Shown in pieces: positions 25,394 through 35,272 of a DNA stretch of 64,000 bases. Each line of letters begins with the position of its first letter. Position 1 is the first letter of the stretch. Under the pieces are notes generated by a model that was not told where the DNA came from, searched no databases, and worked only from the letters and a program-made list of their open reading frames with translations. Location of the stretch: contig CAZNZW010000001.1 of the NCBI GenBank assembly GCA_964577615.1, forward strand, positions 53,041 through 117,040, read 5' to 3'. Source of the stretch: QNYZ01 sp964577615 (GTDB lineage Bacteria; Desulfobacterota; Desulfobacteria; Desulfobacterales; QNYZ01). Both the position numbers and the translations under genes were made by a program.

Positions 25394-28300
25394 ATGCCCA
25401 AACTGATGAAAACTGTTGACGGCAACACAGCCGCCGCCCATGTGGCCTATGCCATGAGTGACGTGGCCGCGATTTATCCGATCACGCCATCATCCCCCAT
25501 TGGTGAAATCTGCGATGAATGGGCCGCCACCGGTCTTAAAAATATTTTTGACCAGCCCATGCTGGTCCGCCAGCTTCAGTCCGAAGCCGGCGCCGCCGGT
25601 TCGGTGCATGGCGCACTGGCCGCCGGGGCTTTGACCACGACCTTCACGGCTTCCCAGGGCCTGCTTCTGATGATTCCCAATATGTATAAAATGGCCGGCG
25701 AACTGCTGCCGGCTGTTATCCATGTGACCGCCCGGGCCATTGCCGGCCATGCGCTTTCAATTTTTGGCGATCACCAGGATGTGATGGCCGTCCGTCAGAC
25801 CGGGTTCGCCATGCTGGCGTCCAACTCGGTTCAGGAGGTGATGGATATGGCCCTGGTGGCCCATCTGTCGGCCATTGAAGCCAGTGTGCCGTTTGTTCAT
25901 TTTTTTGACGGTTTTCGCACGTCCCACGAAATCCAGAAGATCGAATTCATCGATTTTGCGGACATGGCCGCCCTGACGAATATGAATGCCGTTGCAGCGT
26001 TCCGCGCCCGGGGAGTCAATCCCGAACGCCCCGAACTGAGGGGGACGGCCCAGAACCCGGATATCTATTTTCAGGGGCGTGAAGCAGCCAATTCGTATTA
26101 CCTGAAAACCCCTGACATTGTCAGTGCATACATGCAGAAGGTGGGCGACCTGACCGGCCGGCGTTACCATCTGTTTGATTACGTGGGGCACCCCGAGGCC
26201 GAGCACGTTATCATTTCCATGGGGTCCTCCTGTGAAACCATCGAAGAGACCGCCAATCATCTGGTGGCATCCGGGGAAAAAATCGGTCTGATCAAGGTCC
26301 GCCTGTTCCGGCCCTTTTCAGCCACTCATCTCCTGGGGGCGATCCCGAAAACGGCCACCCGGGTGACGGTGCTGGACCGCACCAAGGAACCGGGCGCCCT
26401 TGGCGATCCGCTCTACCAGGATGTCTGTACGGGTTTTATGGAGACCGGTCGTCAGGCGGTGGTACTGGGTGGCCGCTATGGTCTGGGATCCAAAGAATTT
26501 ACCCCCAGCATGGTCAAATCTGTTTACGACAACATGCAGATGGATTCACCGAAAAATCACTTCACCGTCGGCATTGAAGATGATGTCACCCAGACGTCCC
26601 TGCCCGTGGACAGCGGCTACGACGCCTCGCCCAAGGGCACGGTTCAGTGCAAATTCTGGGGGCTTGGCGCCGATGGCACCGTGGGCGCCAATAAAAGCGC
26701 CATCAAGATCATCGGCGACAATACCGATATGTATGCCCAGGCGTATTTTGCCTACGATTCCAAAAAGTCCGGCGGCGTGACCATCTCCCACCTGCGGTTC
26801 GGACAGGCACCTATCCAGTCCACCTATTGTATTGATGCGGCCGATTATGTCGCCTGCCACAAGGAGAAATATGTGGACACCTACGATGTACTTGAGGGGA
26901 TCAAGCCGGGCGGCACGTTCGTGCTGAATTCGCCCTGGACCCTGGCGGAGATGGAAACGCACCTGCCCGGGAAGATGCGGCAGACCATTGCCCGGAAAAA
27001 AATCCAGTTTTACAATATTGACGCGGTTAAAATCGCCGCTGAAGTGGGACTGGGCGGCCGTATCAATATGATTATGCAGACGGCTTTTTTCAAACTGGCC
27101 AATGTCATTCCCGTGGACGAGGCTCTTGCCTACCTGAAAGGGCAGATCAAAAAGATGTTCGGCCGCAAGGGCGATAAGATCGTCAATATGAATATTGCCG
27201 CTGTGGATCGGACCCTGGATCATTTGATCCGGATTGAGTATCCCGAATCTTGGGCCGACGCCGGGATGGCCAGCGCCCACGCCGACGATGTTCCTGAATG
27301 GGTCACCGAGGTAATGCAGCCGATCCTGGCCGCCCAGGGCGACAAGCTGCCGGTGAGTGCCTTCTCCAGGGATGGTGTCTTTCCCGTGGCCACGACCCAG
27401 TACGAAAAACGGGGCGTGGCGATCCGGGTGCCCGAATGGCTCGTCGACAACTGTATTCAATGTAACCAGTGCGCCATGGTCTGCCCCCATGCCGCCATCC
27501 GGCCGGTTTTGATAACCGAAGAAGAACTCGAGCAGGCGCCGGATGGTTTTACGGCCAAAAAAGCACTGGGAAAGGAACTGAAATCATACCGGTTCCGGAT
27601 CCAGGTCAATACCCTTGACTGCCTGGGGTGCGGCAACTGCGCCGACATCTGCCCGGCCAAGACGCCGGCCCTGGTGATGAAACCGCTGGAGAGCCAGACC
27701 CCGGTTCAGGTGCCCAATCATGAATTTTCTCTGACGGTGCCGGTGCGGGATACCCTGATCAAGCGCACATCGGTAAAGGGCAGCCAGTTTGTCCAGCCGT
27801 TGCTTGAGTTCTCCGGAGCCTGTGCCGGATGCGGCGAGACGCCCTATGCCAAATTATTGACCCAGCTGTTTGGCGAGCGGATGGTGATCGGCAACGCCAC
27901 GGGTTGCAGCTCCATCTGGGGCGGCTCGGCGCCATCGATTCCCTACTGTGTCAATAAAGACGGCTTTGGACCCACCTGGGGCAACTCCCTGTTTGAAGAC
28001 CCGGGCGAATTCACCTACGGCATGTTCATCGGCGCCCTGCAGCAGCGCCACAAACTGGCCGATCAGGTCCAACAGGCCCTCGCCACCGAACTGTCCGGTG
28101 ACCTTAAGGAAGCGCTGGCCGGCTGGCTGGAAAACAGGCAGGATGCGGCGCTTTCCCGGACATATGGGGATCGGCTCAAAAAATTACTCCCGGCCCTGAA
28201 AGACAACCCGCTGCTGGCGGATATTTTAAGCCGGGCGAACCTGTTTACAAAGAAATCGTACTGGGTCTTTGCCGGTGACGGCGCGGCCTATGATATCGCC

Positions 28301-29056
28301 TTCGGCGGAATTGATCACATTCTGGCCTCGGGCGAAAATATCAACGTGATGATCTTTGATACCGAAGTCTATTCCAATACCGGCGGCCAGTCTTCCAAGG
28401 CGACCCCCACGGGATCCGTGGCCAAATTTGCTTTTTCCGGCAAGAAAACCGCCAAAAAGGATATGGGCGGCATGTTCATGAGCTATGGTTACGTTTATGT
28501 GGCCAGCGTCGCCATGGGGGCCAACAAACAGCAGATGATGAAAGCCATGATCGAGGCGGAAAGCTACGACGGCCCGTCCCTGATTCTGGGGTATGCGCCC
28601 TGTATCAATCACGGGATCATGGCCGGTATGGGTAAAAGCCAGACCGAAATGGACCTGGCCGTCAAATCGGGCTACTGGCCCCTGTACCGCTATAATCCGC
28701 AATTGCGGGAAGCGGGCAAGAATCCGTTTATCCTGGATTCCAAAGCGCCCGACGGCAGCCTGCACCACTTCCTGGCCGGCGAGATCCGGTACAATTCGTT
28801 GAAAAAAACCTTTCCCGACGAATTTACCCGTCTCACGGCCCGTCTCGAGAAAGAATATGCGGCGCGCTATCGTTCTCTACAGCGTCTGGCCGATTTAGAA
28901 GTAGAAGACGTGCCGGTGGCGGATGCCCGGCCGGCAGCTGTACCTCCGCCTGCCGAAGACGATGATCCCACCTGTACCCTTTCCGGCACGGCGGAGCATT
29001 CCCGGGCCGATGGCGCGGATGATCCCTGTGATGACGGGCGTGGGGGAAAGATATAA
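25394..29056 (+). CDS. nifJ: Pyruvate:ferredoxin (flavodoxin) oxidoreductase, single-chain
   Basis: 1220 residues behind AAGGAG. It oxidises pyruvate with CoA to acetyl-CoA, CO2 and reduced ferredoxin. Domains in order: pyrimidine-binding (YPITPSSPIGE near residue 30), CoA-binding domain, gamma domain, and a two-cluster ferredoxin domain (CIQCNQCAMVCPHA and CLGCGNCADICPAKTP, about 690-760). Last is the TPP domain with the proximal-cluster motif CAGCGETPY and the TPP/Mg motif GDGAAYDIAFGG. A 50-residue Pro/Asp-rich tail follows, with Cys1194 and Cys1212. This recalls the C-terminal extension of Desulfovibrio africanus PFOR, whose disulfide protects the oxidised enzyme. A terminator follows. 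Confidence 0.95.
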   Translation: MPKLMKTVDGNTAAAHVAYAMSDVAAIYPITPSSPIGEICDEWAATGLKNIFDQPMLVRQLQSEAGAAGSVHGALAAGALTTTFTASQGLLLMIPNMYKMAGELLPAVIHVTARAIAGHALSIFGDHQDVMAVRQTGFAMLASNSVQEVMDMALVAHLSAIEASVPFVHFFDGFRTSHEIQKIEFIDFADMAALTNMNAVAAFRARGVNPERPELRGTAQNPDIYFQGREAANSYYLKTPDIVSAYMQKVGDLTGRRYHLFDYVGHPEAEHVIISMGSSCETIEETANHLVASGEKIGLIKVRLFRPFSATHLLGAIPKTATRVTVLDRTKEPGALGDPLYQDVCTGFMETGRQAVVLGGRYGLGSKEFTPSMVKSVYDNMQMDSPKNHFTVGIEDDVTQTSLPVDSGYDASPKGTVQCKFWGLGADGTVGANKSAIKIIGDNTDMYAQAYFAYDSKKSGGVTISHLRFGQAPIQSTYCIDAADYVACHKEKYVDTYDVLEGIKPGGTFVLNSPWTLAEMETHLPGKMRQTIARKKIQFYNIDAVKIAAEVGLGGRINMIMQTAFFKLANVIPVDEALAYLKGQIKKMFGRKGDKIVNMNIAAVDRTLDHLIRIEYPESWADAGMASAHADDVPEWVTEVMQPILAAQGDKLPVSAFSRDGVFPVATTQYEKRGVAIRVPEWLVDNCIQCNQCAMVCPHAAIRPVLITEEELEQAPDGFTAKKALGKELKSYRFRIQVNTLDCLGCGNCADICPAKTPALVMKPLESQTPVQVPNHEFSLTVPVRDTLIKRTSVKGSQFVQPLLEFSGACAGCGETPYAKLLTQLFGERMVIGNATGCSSIWGGSAPSIPYCVNKDGFGPTWGNSLFEDPGEFTYGMFIGALQQRHKLADQVQQALATELSGDLKEALAGWLENRQDAALSRTYGDRLKKLLPALKDNPLLADILSRANLFTKKSYWVFAGDGAAYDIAFGGIDHILASGENINVMIFDTEVYSNTGGQSSKATPTGSVAKFAFSGKKTAKKDMGGMFMSYGYVYVASVAMGANKQQMMKAMIEAESYDGPSLILGYAPCINHGIMAGMGKSQTEMDLAVKSGYWPLYRYNPQLREAGKNPFILDSKAPDGSLHHFLAGEIRYNSLKKTFPDEFTRLTARLEKEYAARYRSLQRLADLEVEDVPVADARPAAVPPPAEDDDPTCTLSGTAEHSRADGADDPCDDGRGGKI

Positions 29057-29106
29057 CGCGTCGAGCGGAATGTCCGGGCCGCCGGCGCCGGATGCGGAAC
29101 AATACC

Positions 29107-29151
29107 TGCCGATACCCGGCCCGATGGCCGGGTATCGGCAGGGCTTTTTTT
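29107..29151 (+). terminator. Intrinsic terminator after PFOR
   Basis: A perfect 15-bp stem (29107-29121 with 29126-29140) closes a CGAT loop and is followed by GGGC and a run of T (to 29151). It lies 50 bp after the PFOR stop. Confidence 0.9.
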
Positions 29152-29186
29152 GGGCAGCACGACAAGGCCCCGCAAAGGATGTGGAA

Positions 29187-29693
29187 ATGAAAGTTACACT
29201 GCTCATGGCTCTGACGGTCGATGGCAAGACGGCCCGTCACACGGGCGAGTTCATCGATTGGAGCGGCCAGGCCGATAAGAAACTGTTTGTCCAGATGACC
29301 CGGAAGGCCGGTGTGCTGATTATGGGCTCCCGGACCTATGACACGATCGGCCATCCATTGCCCGGAAGGAAGAATATTGTTCTGACCCGGAATAAAAATC
29401 GCTGTTCCACCGACAGGGACCTGGTATTTACCGACCAGAAACCGGCCGATCTTCTGGCCGCTCTGGAAGCAGACGGTTACCGCCAGGTCATTCTCACCGG
29501 CGGCAGTACCATCAATACGCTTTTCGCTCGTGAAAACCTGATTGACGAACTGGTTCTCACGCTCACCCCAAAGGTTTTCGGCACGGGCATCGGCCTGTTC
29601 TCCGATGAGCTGGATTTATCGCTGCGAATTCGGTCCGTGAGCCAGATGGAAGATAAGCGGGTCGTGCTGAAGTACCAGGTCATACATCCGTAA
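29187..29693 (+). CDS. Dihydrofolate-reductase-like (RibD C-terminal type) protein
   Basis: 168 residues from the ATG with AAGGA nine bases upstream. Family features are the N-terminal strand MKVTLLMALTVDGKTAR, MGSRTYDTIGHPLPGRKNIV, the NADPH-binding VILTGGSTINT and VLTLTPKVFGTGIGLF. It is shorter than RibD and has no deaminase domain, so it is one of the stand-alone pteridine/pyrimidine reductase-like proteins; the substrate is unknown. It follows the PFOR terminator and is therefore probably transcribed separately. Confidence 0.75.
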   Translation: MKVTLLMALTVDGKTARHTGEFIDWSGQADKKLFVQMTRKAGVLIMGSRTYDTIGHPLPGRKNIVLTRNKNRCSTDRDLVFTDQKPADLLAALEADGYRQVILTGGSTINTLFARENLIDELVLTLTPKVFGTGIGLFSDELDLSLRIRSVSQMEDKRVVLKYQVIHP

Positions 29694-30014
29694 AAGGCGG
29701 GGAGTGATCCGGATAATGACAGGTGGTTTGGTGGATCATGTCGTCGATTATCCATCTGTAATCGGTATAACAGTGCCTGAGGAAAGCATGCTTTCCCGCG
29801 TTGAGATAGGGGCGTCTGGATCGGTTTTCTGTCGACAAAAGGGACGGGAGACAGAGAAAAATTAATGCCGACTGTCATCCGGCTTTGCCCGCGGTGGGTA
29901 AAACCGGATGATCAGATCAGGCCGTTACATCTCAGGCCGTTACATCGAGATGGCTGATGTGGCTGCAGCAGGTGACAATTGCCGCAGGCGCCGTTCTACA
30001 AGAAATGCCGCGAT
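29694..30014. repeat. Convergent intergenic region with a 15-bp tandem repeat
   Basis: No gene is visible in these 321 bp between converging genes. TCAGGCCGTTACATC occurs twice head to tail at 29917-29931 and 29932-29946. No clear terminator hairpin with a T-run was found. Confidence 0.6.
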
Positions 30015-30395
30015 TTAAAAGCCGACCACGTGATCAGCTTCCACGATGAGGTCGGCCAGCTTGGGCGGGCTGGCCAGCTCACCGTAGGCAAATTTACAAA
30101 GGGGTTCGTGGGTCTGTTCGTCGACCAGGCCCCTGCCGATGGCGCACGATACGCCAATGTATACCGGGGTGCTGTGTGTCGTGGCCAGAAAAAGCATCAA
30201 ATCTTCAAGGGGGGGGAGGCCGGGGGCCTGGACAAATTCATAGCTCCCCTCTTTCATCAGGTAGACGGAGTTATTGTAGAGCCAGATGGAAACCTCGTGC
30301 CCTTTTTCAATCAGTGCCTTGGCGGTGAGAAAAGGGACGGTGGCCCGGTTGGGGTCTTCCGGTCCGGCATTCACAATCATCAGATACTTTCCCAT
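30015..30395 (-). CDS. DsrE/DsrF-like small protein
   Basis: 126 residues with the DsrE fold pattern: MGKYLMIVNAGPEDPNRATV, ALIEKGHEVSIWLYNNSVYL, then a strand around VYIGVSCAIGRG with a cysteine in the position used for sulfur transfer in some relatives, and LADLIVEADHVVGF at the end. DsrE-type proteins carry persulfide or act in sulfur relay; many stand-alone members are uncharacterised. No dsr genes are beside it. AGGAGG precedes the start. Confidence 0.75.
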   Translation of the reverse strand: MGKYLMIVNAGPEDPNRATVPFLTAKALIEKGHEVSIWLYNNSVYLMKEGSYEFVQAPGLPPLEDLMLFLATTHSTPVYIGVSCAIGRGLVDEQTHEPLCKFAYGELASPPKLADLIVEADHVVGF

Positions 30396-30588
30396 GTAAA
30401 TTCCTCCTGTGATTATTAATGGATAGGTTTTTTTGCGTTGGGCCGACGGCGCAACACCAGAGCCATATACTGAATGGAAACAGGTGTGTCAACCGGAAAT
30501 CATGCCCGTAACCGGGTGTGTTTCCATATATTGCGGCGGCGGGTGCTGCGGGTATCGGGGAGAGATGACGGGTCGGAAATGCCTGGCG

Positions 30589-31233
30589 CTAAGGAGCGTT
30601 TTTCCCCCAGAGGTGGCGATGCCAGGCTTTTTCCCGGCGGGAAAGGGCCTCAAGAAAGGGGTCGATCCGGCGAACCTGCCGAAAAGCCGCATATCCCTCG
30701 TTGATGATATCCATGATATCGCCGAGGTTCAGGGCGTGGGTTGCCAGGTGCACGGTTTTAAGGGCGACGGCGACCATCCATTTTCGGCTCAGCTGATGAA
30801 TGGTTCGAGTGGCGTCGACGGCCAGGTCAATCTGGTATATTCGCTGATCGTAATTGTCCAGTCGCCGGTAAATTGTCTGGTACTGATCCGGAGTCAGGTC
30901 CGGCCCCAGGTGGCAGGCGCGCATCTCTTCCGCCATCCGGTTGTCAAGGTGATCGGACAGCTCGCGCAGATCCAGAACTTTATCCATCGCCAATGTTACC
31001 GGCCGGTATATCTTGCCGTCCACGGCCTGCCGCAGGCTTTCAATTTTCGTATCGCTGAAGGAAAAACCCCCGGGGCCATAAAGCCGGCTGAAAAAGAAAT
31101 CGCCGATGGCGGTATATTGGGCATCTGCTGTCAAATCGGCATAGGTCTGGACCAGGCGCTCGGATTGAAACCGCTGGAGGCCGCGTTTTAACGTGATAAA
31201 ATCCGGATGGCAGGACTGGCAGTCAGTTGTCAT
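30589..31233 (-). CDS. Uncharacterised helical protein
   Basis: 214 residues, no signal peptide or membrane segment, mostly predicted helix. Notable are an N-terminal CQSCH pair, FFFSRLYGPGGFSF near residue 50 and many charged helices such as NRMAEEMRACHLGPDLTPDQ. I do not recognise a family with confidence. It stands alone between a DsrE-like gene and a divergently oriented membrane-anchored protein; context does not suggest a role. Confidence 0.6.
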   Translation of the reverse strand: MTTDCQSCHPDFITLKRGLQRFQSERLVQTYADLTADAQYTAIGDFFFSRLYGPGGFSFSDTKIESLRQAVDGKIYRPVTLAMDKVLDLRELSDHLDNRMAEEMRACHLGPDLTPDQYQTIYRRLDNYDQRIYQIDLAVDATRTIHQLSRKWMVAVALKTVHLATHALNLGDIMDIINEGYAAFRQVRRIDPFLEALSRREKAWHRHLWGKNAP

Positions 31234-31402
31234 TGATCTATAGCGCCTGAAACGGTATTAAGGGACGAATGAATCGACCGGGCTGTTTTTTTGGTTTTGA
31301 CCCGAACATGGCTATCTGCTATGCGATACCCATTTTAATTTGTCAATACCAGTCGGATGTGTCGGTTGTCTTTTTTACATGACTGGATGAAAGCGGGCTG
31401 CA

Positions 31403-32278
31403 GTGAAAAAGATTTTTTTCTTTATCGGGGCAGGTATTCTGCTGGGGGGCGGGCTGGTCTATGGCGTCGTGAGTTATATGGCTGCCCAGCGGATTAAGGG
31501 CGAAGTTGCCGAATTTGTCGAACAGTCTCCTGCCGTTGAGCAGATCAGCTATGATGCCGTGCGCGTCGGCGTGATTCGGCCCACGGCACATTTTAAAAAC
31601 ATCCGGATCAAACTGGCCCGGTATCAGGCGCCGATCCAGGTCGATCACCTTGATCTGGATGTACGCCAGCAGGAACATGGGACCCCGCTCAAGGCCAGGA
31701 TGGAAATAAATGGGCTGCACTTAAATGTGCACCATGGTCTGCTGGGGGCAGCGCTGGGGCGGCAACTGGAAGCAATGGGATACAATGATGTGACGGTGAA
31801 AGGCGCCCTGGCGTATGCCTACGATCCTGCGGGCAAACGGCTGGATCTGGATGACCTCACCCTGCAGGCCGAAAAAATAGGCCGTCTTCAATTAACGCTT
31901 TCTCTGGCCAATGTGGATCTGGCCGATTTAGCGGCCAAAGGCAAACAGGCGAATGTCATCGCCTTGATTGTCGGGCTGCCCACCATGAAAATTGTCCGGG
32001 GACGGGTGGTCTATCGGGATGATTCGTTCATGCGGCGTCTGGACCGTCTTAAACCGTCTCCCGTTGGCCAGGGGCGGCGCATCCTTGCCCGGGCGCTGGC
32101 AGAAGAAAGAAATGAAGGGAACCGTCGCAATATCAAGGTGATGCAGAGTTTTATGGATCACCCGAAATCGATTGCCGCATCGCTGGAACCGGGTGAACCG
32201 GTGCAGTTGCTGCGTTTTTTGTGGGTTAAGAAGCCGATGGATATCTTCGAGTTGTTGAATGTGACGCTGACGATTTAA
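31403..32278 (+). CDS. Membrane-anchored periplasmic protein of unknown function
   Basis: 291 residues from a GTG with GAAAGCGGG just upstream. One N-terminal anchor (FFFIGAGILLGGGLVYGVV, residues 5-24) is followed by a periplasmic part with alternating strands (RVGVIRPTAHFKNIRIKLAR, QVDHLDLDVRQQEHG, LTLSLANVDLADLAAKGKQ). This pattern recalls DUF945 or AsmA-like lipid-transfer/outer-membrane biogenesis proteins, but I cannot assign the family. It stands as a single gene. Confidence 0.6.
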   Translation: MKKIFFFIGAGILLGGGLVYGVVSYMAAQRIKGEVAEFVEQSPAVEQISYDAVRVGVIRPTAHFKNIRIKLARYQAPIQVDHLDLDVRQQEHGTPLKARMEINGLHLNVHHGLLGAALGRQLEAMGYNDVTVKGALAYAYDPAGKRLDLDDLTLQAEKIGRLQLTLSLANVDLADLAAKGKQANVIALIVGLPTMKIVRGRVVYRDDSFMRRLDRLKPSPVGQGRRILARALAEERNEGNRRNIKVMQSFMDHPKSIAASLEPGEPVQLLRFLWVKKPMDIFELLNVTLTI

Positions 32279-32310
32279 ATCTGCGGAGAAAACAGGCGGG
32301 GCCGGACGGG

Positions 32311-32496
32311 TCAGTCGTCCTCCTTGATCGGCTTTTGATGGTCACAGGGCTCTTCGTTGATCAGGGTGGTGTGGGGAATACCACGGGTAAAAACCCGACA
32401 GGTCAACGGACCGGTCCCGTCCCGATCCCCAAAATTAAAATTATCGCATTGCAGGCACTGTGATATGGCCTCTTCCGAATCCCATGGGTACTCCAT
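32311..32496 (-). CDS. Small four-cysteine protein
   Basis: 61 residues from ATG 32496 (MEYPWDSEEAISQCLQCDNF). Cysteines are arranged C-x2-C-x15-C-x16-C, suggesting one zinc site, and the C terminus is charged (CDHQKPIKEDD). An upstream TTG would add 23 residues. Function unknown; it is convergent with the membrane-anchored protein gene. Confidence 0.5.
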   Translation of the reverse strand: MEYPWDSEEAISQCLQCDNFNFGDRDGTGPLTCRVFTRGIPHTTLINEEPCDHQKPIKEDD

Positions 32497-32796
32497 ATAG
32501 TCACCACGCTGTATAAATGTTTTATGTAAATAATGAACATCCTCGGGCACTGGCTTTCTATGCAAGCAACTAGTGTGCCAATACTTGTGATGTATAATAA
32601 TAATGATATAATCGACAATAATTTCAATAGATTAAAATATATTTTATATATTGAAATTTCATTCTTAAGATCGGATTGAAAGCGTTTAGAGTAATAAAAT
32701 GTAATTGAATTACAATATTAATCGGCGACACCGGTTTTTTTTGACGGTTTTCGGACGGGCGGGCCGGTGCGTATTGGCCATCGCTTATACGGGGAA

Positions 32797-33006
32797 TATA
32801 AAAAGATGGAAAGCGTGAGCGAACGAACAATTATGTGGGGGGATCTGGATGNNNNNNNNNNNNNNNNNNNNNNNNNNNNNNNNNNNNNNNNNNNNNNNNN
32901 NNNNNNNNNNNNNNNNNNNNNNNNNNNNNNNNNNNNNNNNNNNNNNNNNNNTATAAAAAGATGGAAAGCGTGAGCGAACGAACAATTATGTGGGGGGATC
33001 TGGATG
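32797..33006. other. Scaffold gap with duplicated 55-bp flanks
   Basis: 32797-32851 and 32952-33006 are identical around exactly 100 N. Collapsing 155 bp gives one continuous thioesterase gene whose start codon appears in both copies (32806 and 32961). Confidence 0.95.
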
Positions 33007-33404
33007 CGTTGGGAATCGTTTTTTATCCCCGCTACTACGAATGGATTGATGCGGGCAGCCATCTGCTTTTTGACCGGCTGGGTCTGAATCTGGGCACGCT
33101 TGGGGCGGAGCGGGGAATGCAGTTTGGCCTGGCGGAAACATCCTGCCGTTATCACCGGCCGGGGCGGTATTTCCAGCAGATCCGGATTGTCACCACAATT
33201 GATTCCCTATCCGACAAATGCGTGCATCTTGCCCATCGGATTTACCACGGCAGGGATAATGTACTGATGGTTGACGGCCATGAGAAACGAATCTGCATGG
33301 ATGTCTCCAACCCGGACTGCCTGCGGGCCTGTCCGATTCCGGCCGATATCCGGGAAGCCCTTGAGGCGGCCATTGGAGGGCGGCCCGCCGCCGGAAACCG
33401 TTAG
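32806..33404 (+). CDS. YbgC/FadM-type 4-hydroxybenzoyl-CoA-thioesterase-like protein (spans an assembly gap)
   Basis: Collapsed length 147 residues, starting MESVSERTIMWGDLDALGIV with GGGGAA upstream. The hot-dog fold motif WGDLDALGIVFYPRYYEWID carries the catalytic Asp. The protein hydrolyses acyl-CoA thioesters; chain-length preference is unknown. The C terminus contains DVSNPDCLRACPIPADIREA. Its stop overlaps the convergent M20 hydrolase stop by 4 bp. Confidence 0.85.
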
Positions 33405-34594
33405 CGCGTCTTTTCCTCCGAAGCCTTGGACAGGTAGCGCCGGATCGCCTCATAAAAAAAAGCGACGCCGATATCGAGTACCTTTTCGTCTACGTCGAAA
33501 CGGGGCGAGTGGAGTGGATGCACGATGCCCTTGTCGGCGTTGGCGCAGCCCAGCCGGATCATGGCGCCGGGCCGGGCCTGGGAAAAATAGGCGAAGTCTT
33601 CGGCGCCCATGACCGGCGGGATATAAGCCGTATTTTCCTCGCCGACGATGGTTGCCGCCACCTGGAACAGCTCGGCAGACACGGCCGGATCGTTTGACCC
33701 CGCCGGGACGCCTTCGTGGAGGATGAAGTCGGTGGTCACCCCGAAGGTTTTTTCCAGCCCGCCGGACAGATCGGTGAGCCGGCCGATCAGAAGCGTCCGC
33801 ACGGCTTTATCAAGTGAGCGCACCGTTCCTTCGAGAACAGCGGTTTCCGGAATCACGTTGGAGGCCACGCCGGCGGTGAATTTTCCCACGGTAATCACGG
33901 CCGCATCCAGTGCCTTGATATTGCGGCTGACGATCGATTGCGCCTGGGTGATAAAGTGCGCGCCGGCCAGGATCGGATCGGTGCATTCCTCGGGCCGGGC
34001 GCCGTGGCCGCCTTTGCCGGTAATGGTCAGCACGAAACGGTCGGCCGCGGCAAAGCCGAGGTCTTTGAAGATACCGATTTTGCCGGCTGCCAGCTGCGGG
34101 GTGACGTGGGCGGCGATGACCCGGTCGACCCGGGGCGATTCCAGGACGCCCCGTTCAATCATGGCGGCGGCGCCGGCGACACGCTCCTCGGCCGGCTGAA
34201 ATAAAAATTTGACGGCGCCGGGCAGCGTCTCCATCAGGCCCGTATCAATGATTTTTCTGGCCACGCCCAGCATGATGGTGGTGTGGGCGTCGTGCCCGCA
34301 GGCATGCATGACCCCGGTGTTTTGTGACTGATAACCCCCGGTGTTCAGCTCGGTGATGGGCAGGGCGTCAATGTCGGCCCGCAGGGCGATGGTTTTGCCC
34401 GGGCCGGTGCCGGTGACAAGCCCGACGGCGCCGGTCATGTCGTCAAACCGCTGGGCGGCGATGCCCAGTTCGTCAAGAATATCAACGATCCGGCTGGTGG
34501 TGCGTGTTTCCTGAAGTGCCAGCTCGGGGTGGCGGTGGAAATCCCGGCGAATATCGCTCAGCCAGGTGTGGAATTCCGTGGGGCTAAAAGACAT
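33401..34594 (-). CDS. M20-family amidohydrolase (hippurate/N-acyl-amino-acid hydrolase type)
   Basis: 397 residues. It opens with IRRDFHRHPELALQE. Metal-binding motifs are RADIDALPI, MHACGHDAHTTIMLG and QPAEER, with a C-terminal MGAEDFAYF. A dimerisation domain sits in the middle (GKGGHGARPEECTDPI). Such enzymes release amino acids from N-acyl or related amides in the cytoplasm; the exact substrate is not readable. CGGAG lies upstream of the ATG. Confidence 0.9.
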   Translation of the reverse strand: MSFSPTEFHTWLSDIRRDFHRHPELALQETRTTSRIVDILDELGIAAQRFDDMTGAVGLVTGTGPGKTIALRADIDALPITELNTGGYQSQNTGVMHACGHDAHTTIMLGVARKIIDTGLMETLPGAVKFLFQPAEERVAGAAAMIERGVLESPRVDRVIAAHVTPQLAAGKIGIFKDLGFAAADRFVLTITGKGGHGARPEECTDPILAGAHFITQAQSIVSRNIKALDAAVITVGKFTAGVASNVIPETAVLEGTVRSLDKAVRTLLIGRLTDLSGGLEKTFGVTTDFILHEGVPAGSNDPAVSAELFQVAATIVGEENTAYIPPVMGAEDFAYFSQARPGAMIRLGCANADKGIVHPLHSPRFDVDEKVLDIGVAFFYEAIRRYLSKASEEKTR

Positions 34595-34738
34595 GGCGAT
34601 CTCCGTTAAAATAAATTAAAGAAGCAGATGATTGTATATTATAAGGATGATGTGGATGTGGCATATAAAAAATACTAACAAAAAGGCGAGAGATACGCAA
34701 AAGCTTTATGGCGGATTTCTCTGGCAGGAAAGGGGCGC

Positions 34739-35209
34739 ATGACGCAAAAAGCATTCCAGGATTATTACGAGGACCATTCGAGCCAGTGCTATGGCTGCGG
34801 ACGGCTCAATGCCCGTGGCCTGCAGATTAAAAGCTACTGGGATGGCGACGAGACGATCTGTCGATTCATGCCGGAGCCGTATTTTATGTCGGTGCCCGGA
34901 TATGCCTACGGAGGGCTGATTGCTTCGGTGATCGATTGTCACAGCACGGCTACGGCCGCTGCGGCGGCCTATCGGGCGGCCGGCCGCGATATGGGGACCC
35001 GGCCGGCCCTGCGGTTTGTCACGGCTTCGCTGCATGTGGATTATCTGAAGCCTACGCCCATCGATGCGGAGATGGTTTTGCGGGGGCGGGTGGTGGAAAT
35101 CACCGACCGTAAGGTGGTGGTGGCTGTTGCGCTCAGTGTAAAAGAGGTTGTCTGTGCCCGGGGCCGGGTCGTGGCCGTGCGGGCGCCGGATCGCTGGCCG
35201 TCCGGGTGA
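34739..35209 (+). CDS. PaaI/4HBT-family thioesterase
   Basis: 156 residues with the family entry CYGCGRLNARGLQIKSY at 17-33. The core GYAYGGLIASVIDCHSTAT carries the hot-dog helix, and ASLHVDYLKPTPIDAEMVL the central strand. It probably hydrolyses a short or aromatic acyl-CoA. It is encoded alone, divergent from the M20 hydrolase. Confidence 0.85.
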   Translation: MTQKAFQDYYEDHSSQCYGCGRLNARGLQIKSYWDGDETICRFMPEPYFMSVPGYAYGGLIASVIDCHSTATAAAAAYRAAGRDMGTRPALRFVTASLHVDYLKPTPIDAEMVLRGRVVEITDRKVVVAVALSVKEVVCARGRVVAVRAPDRWPSG

Positions 35210-35272
35210 TATAAAAAGTGGTTGTTGCCGGCGTGGAAAAAAGCCGGGCGGGCGGCAATGCGTTTTATCGAT

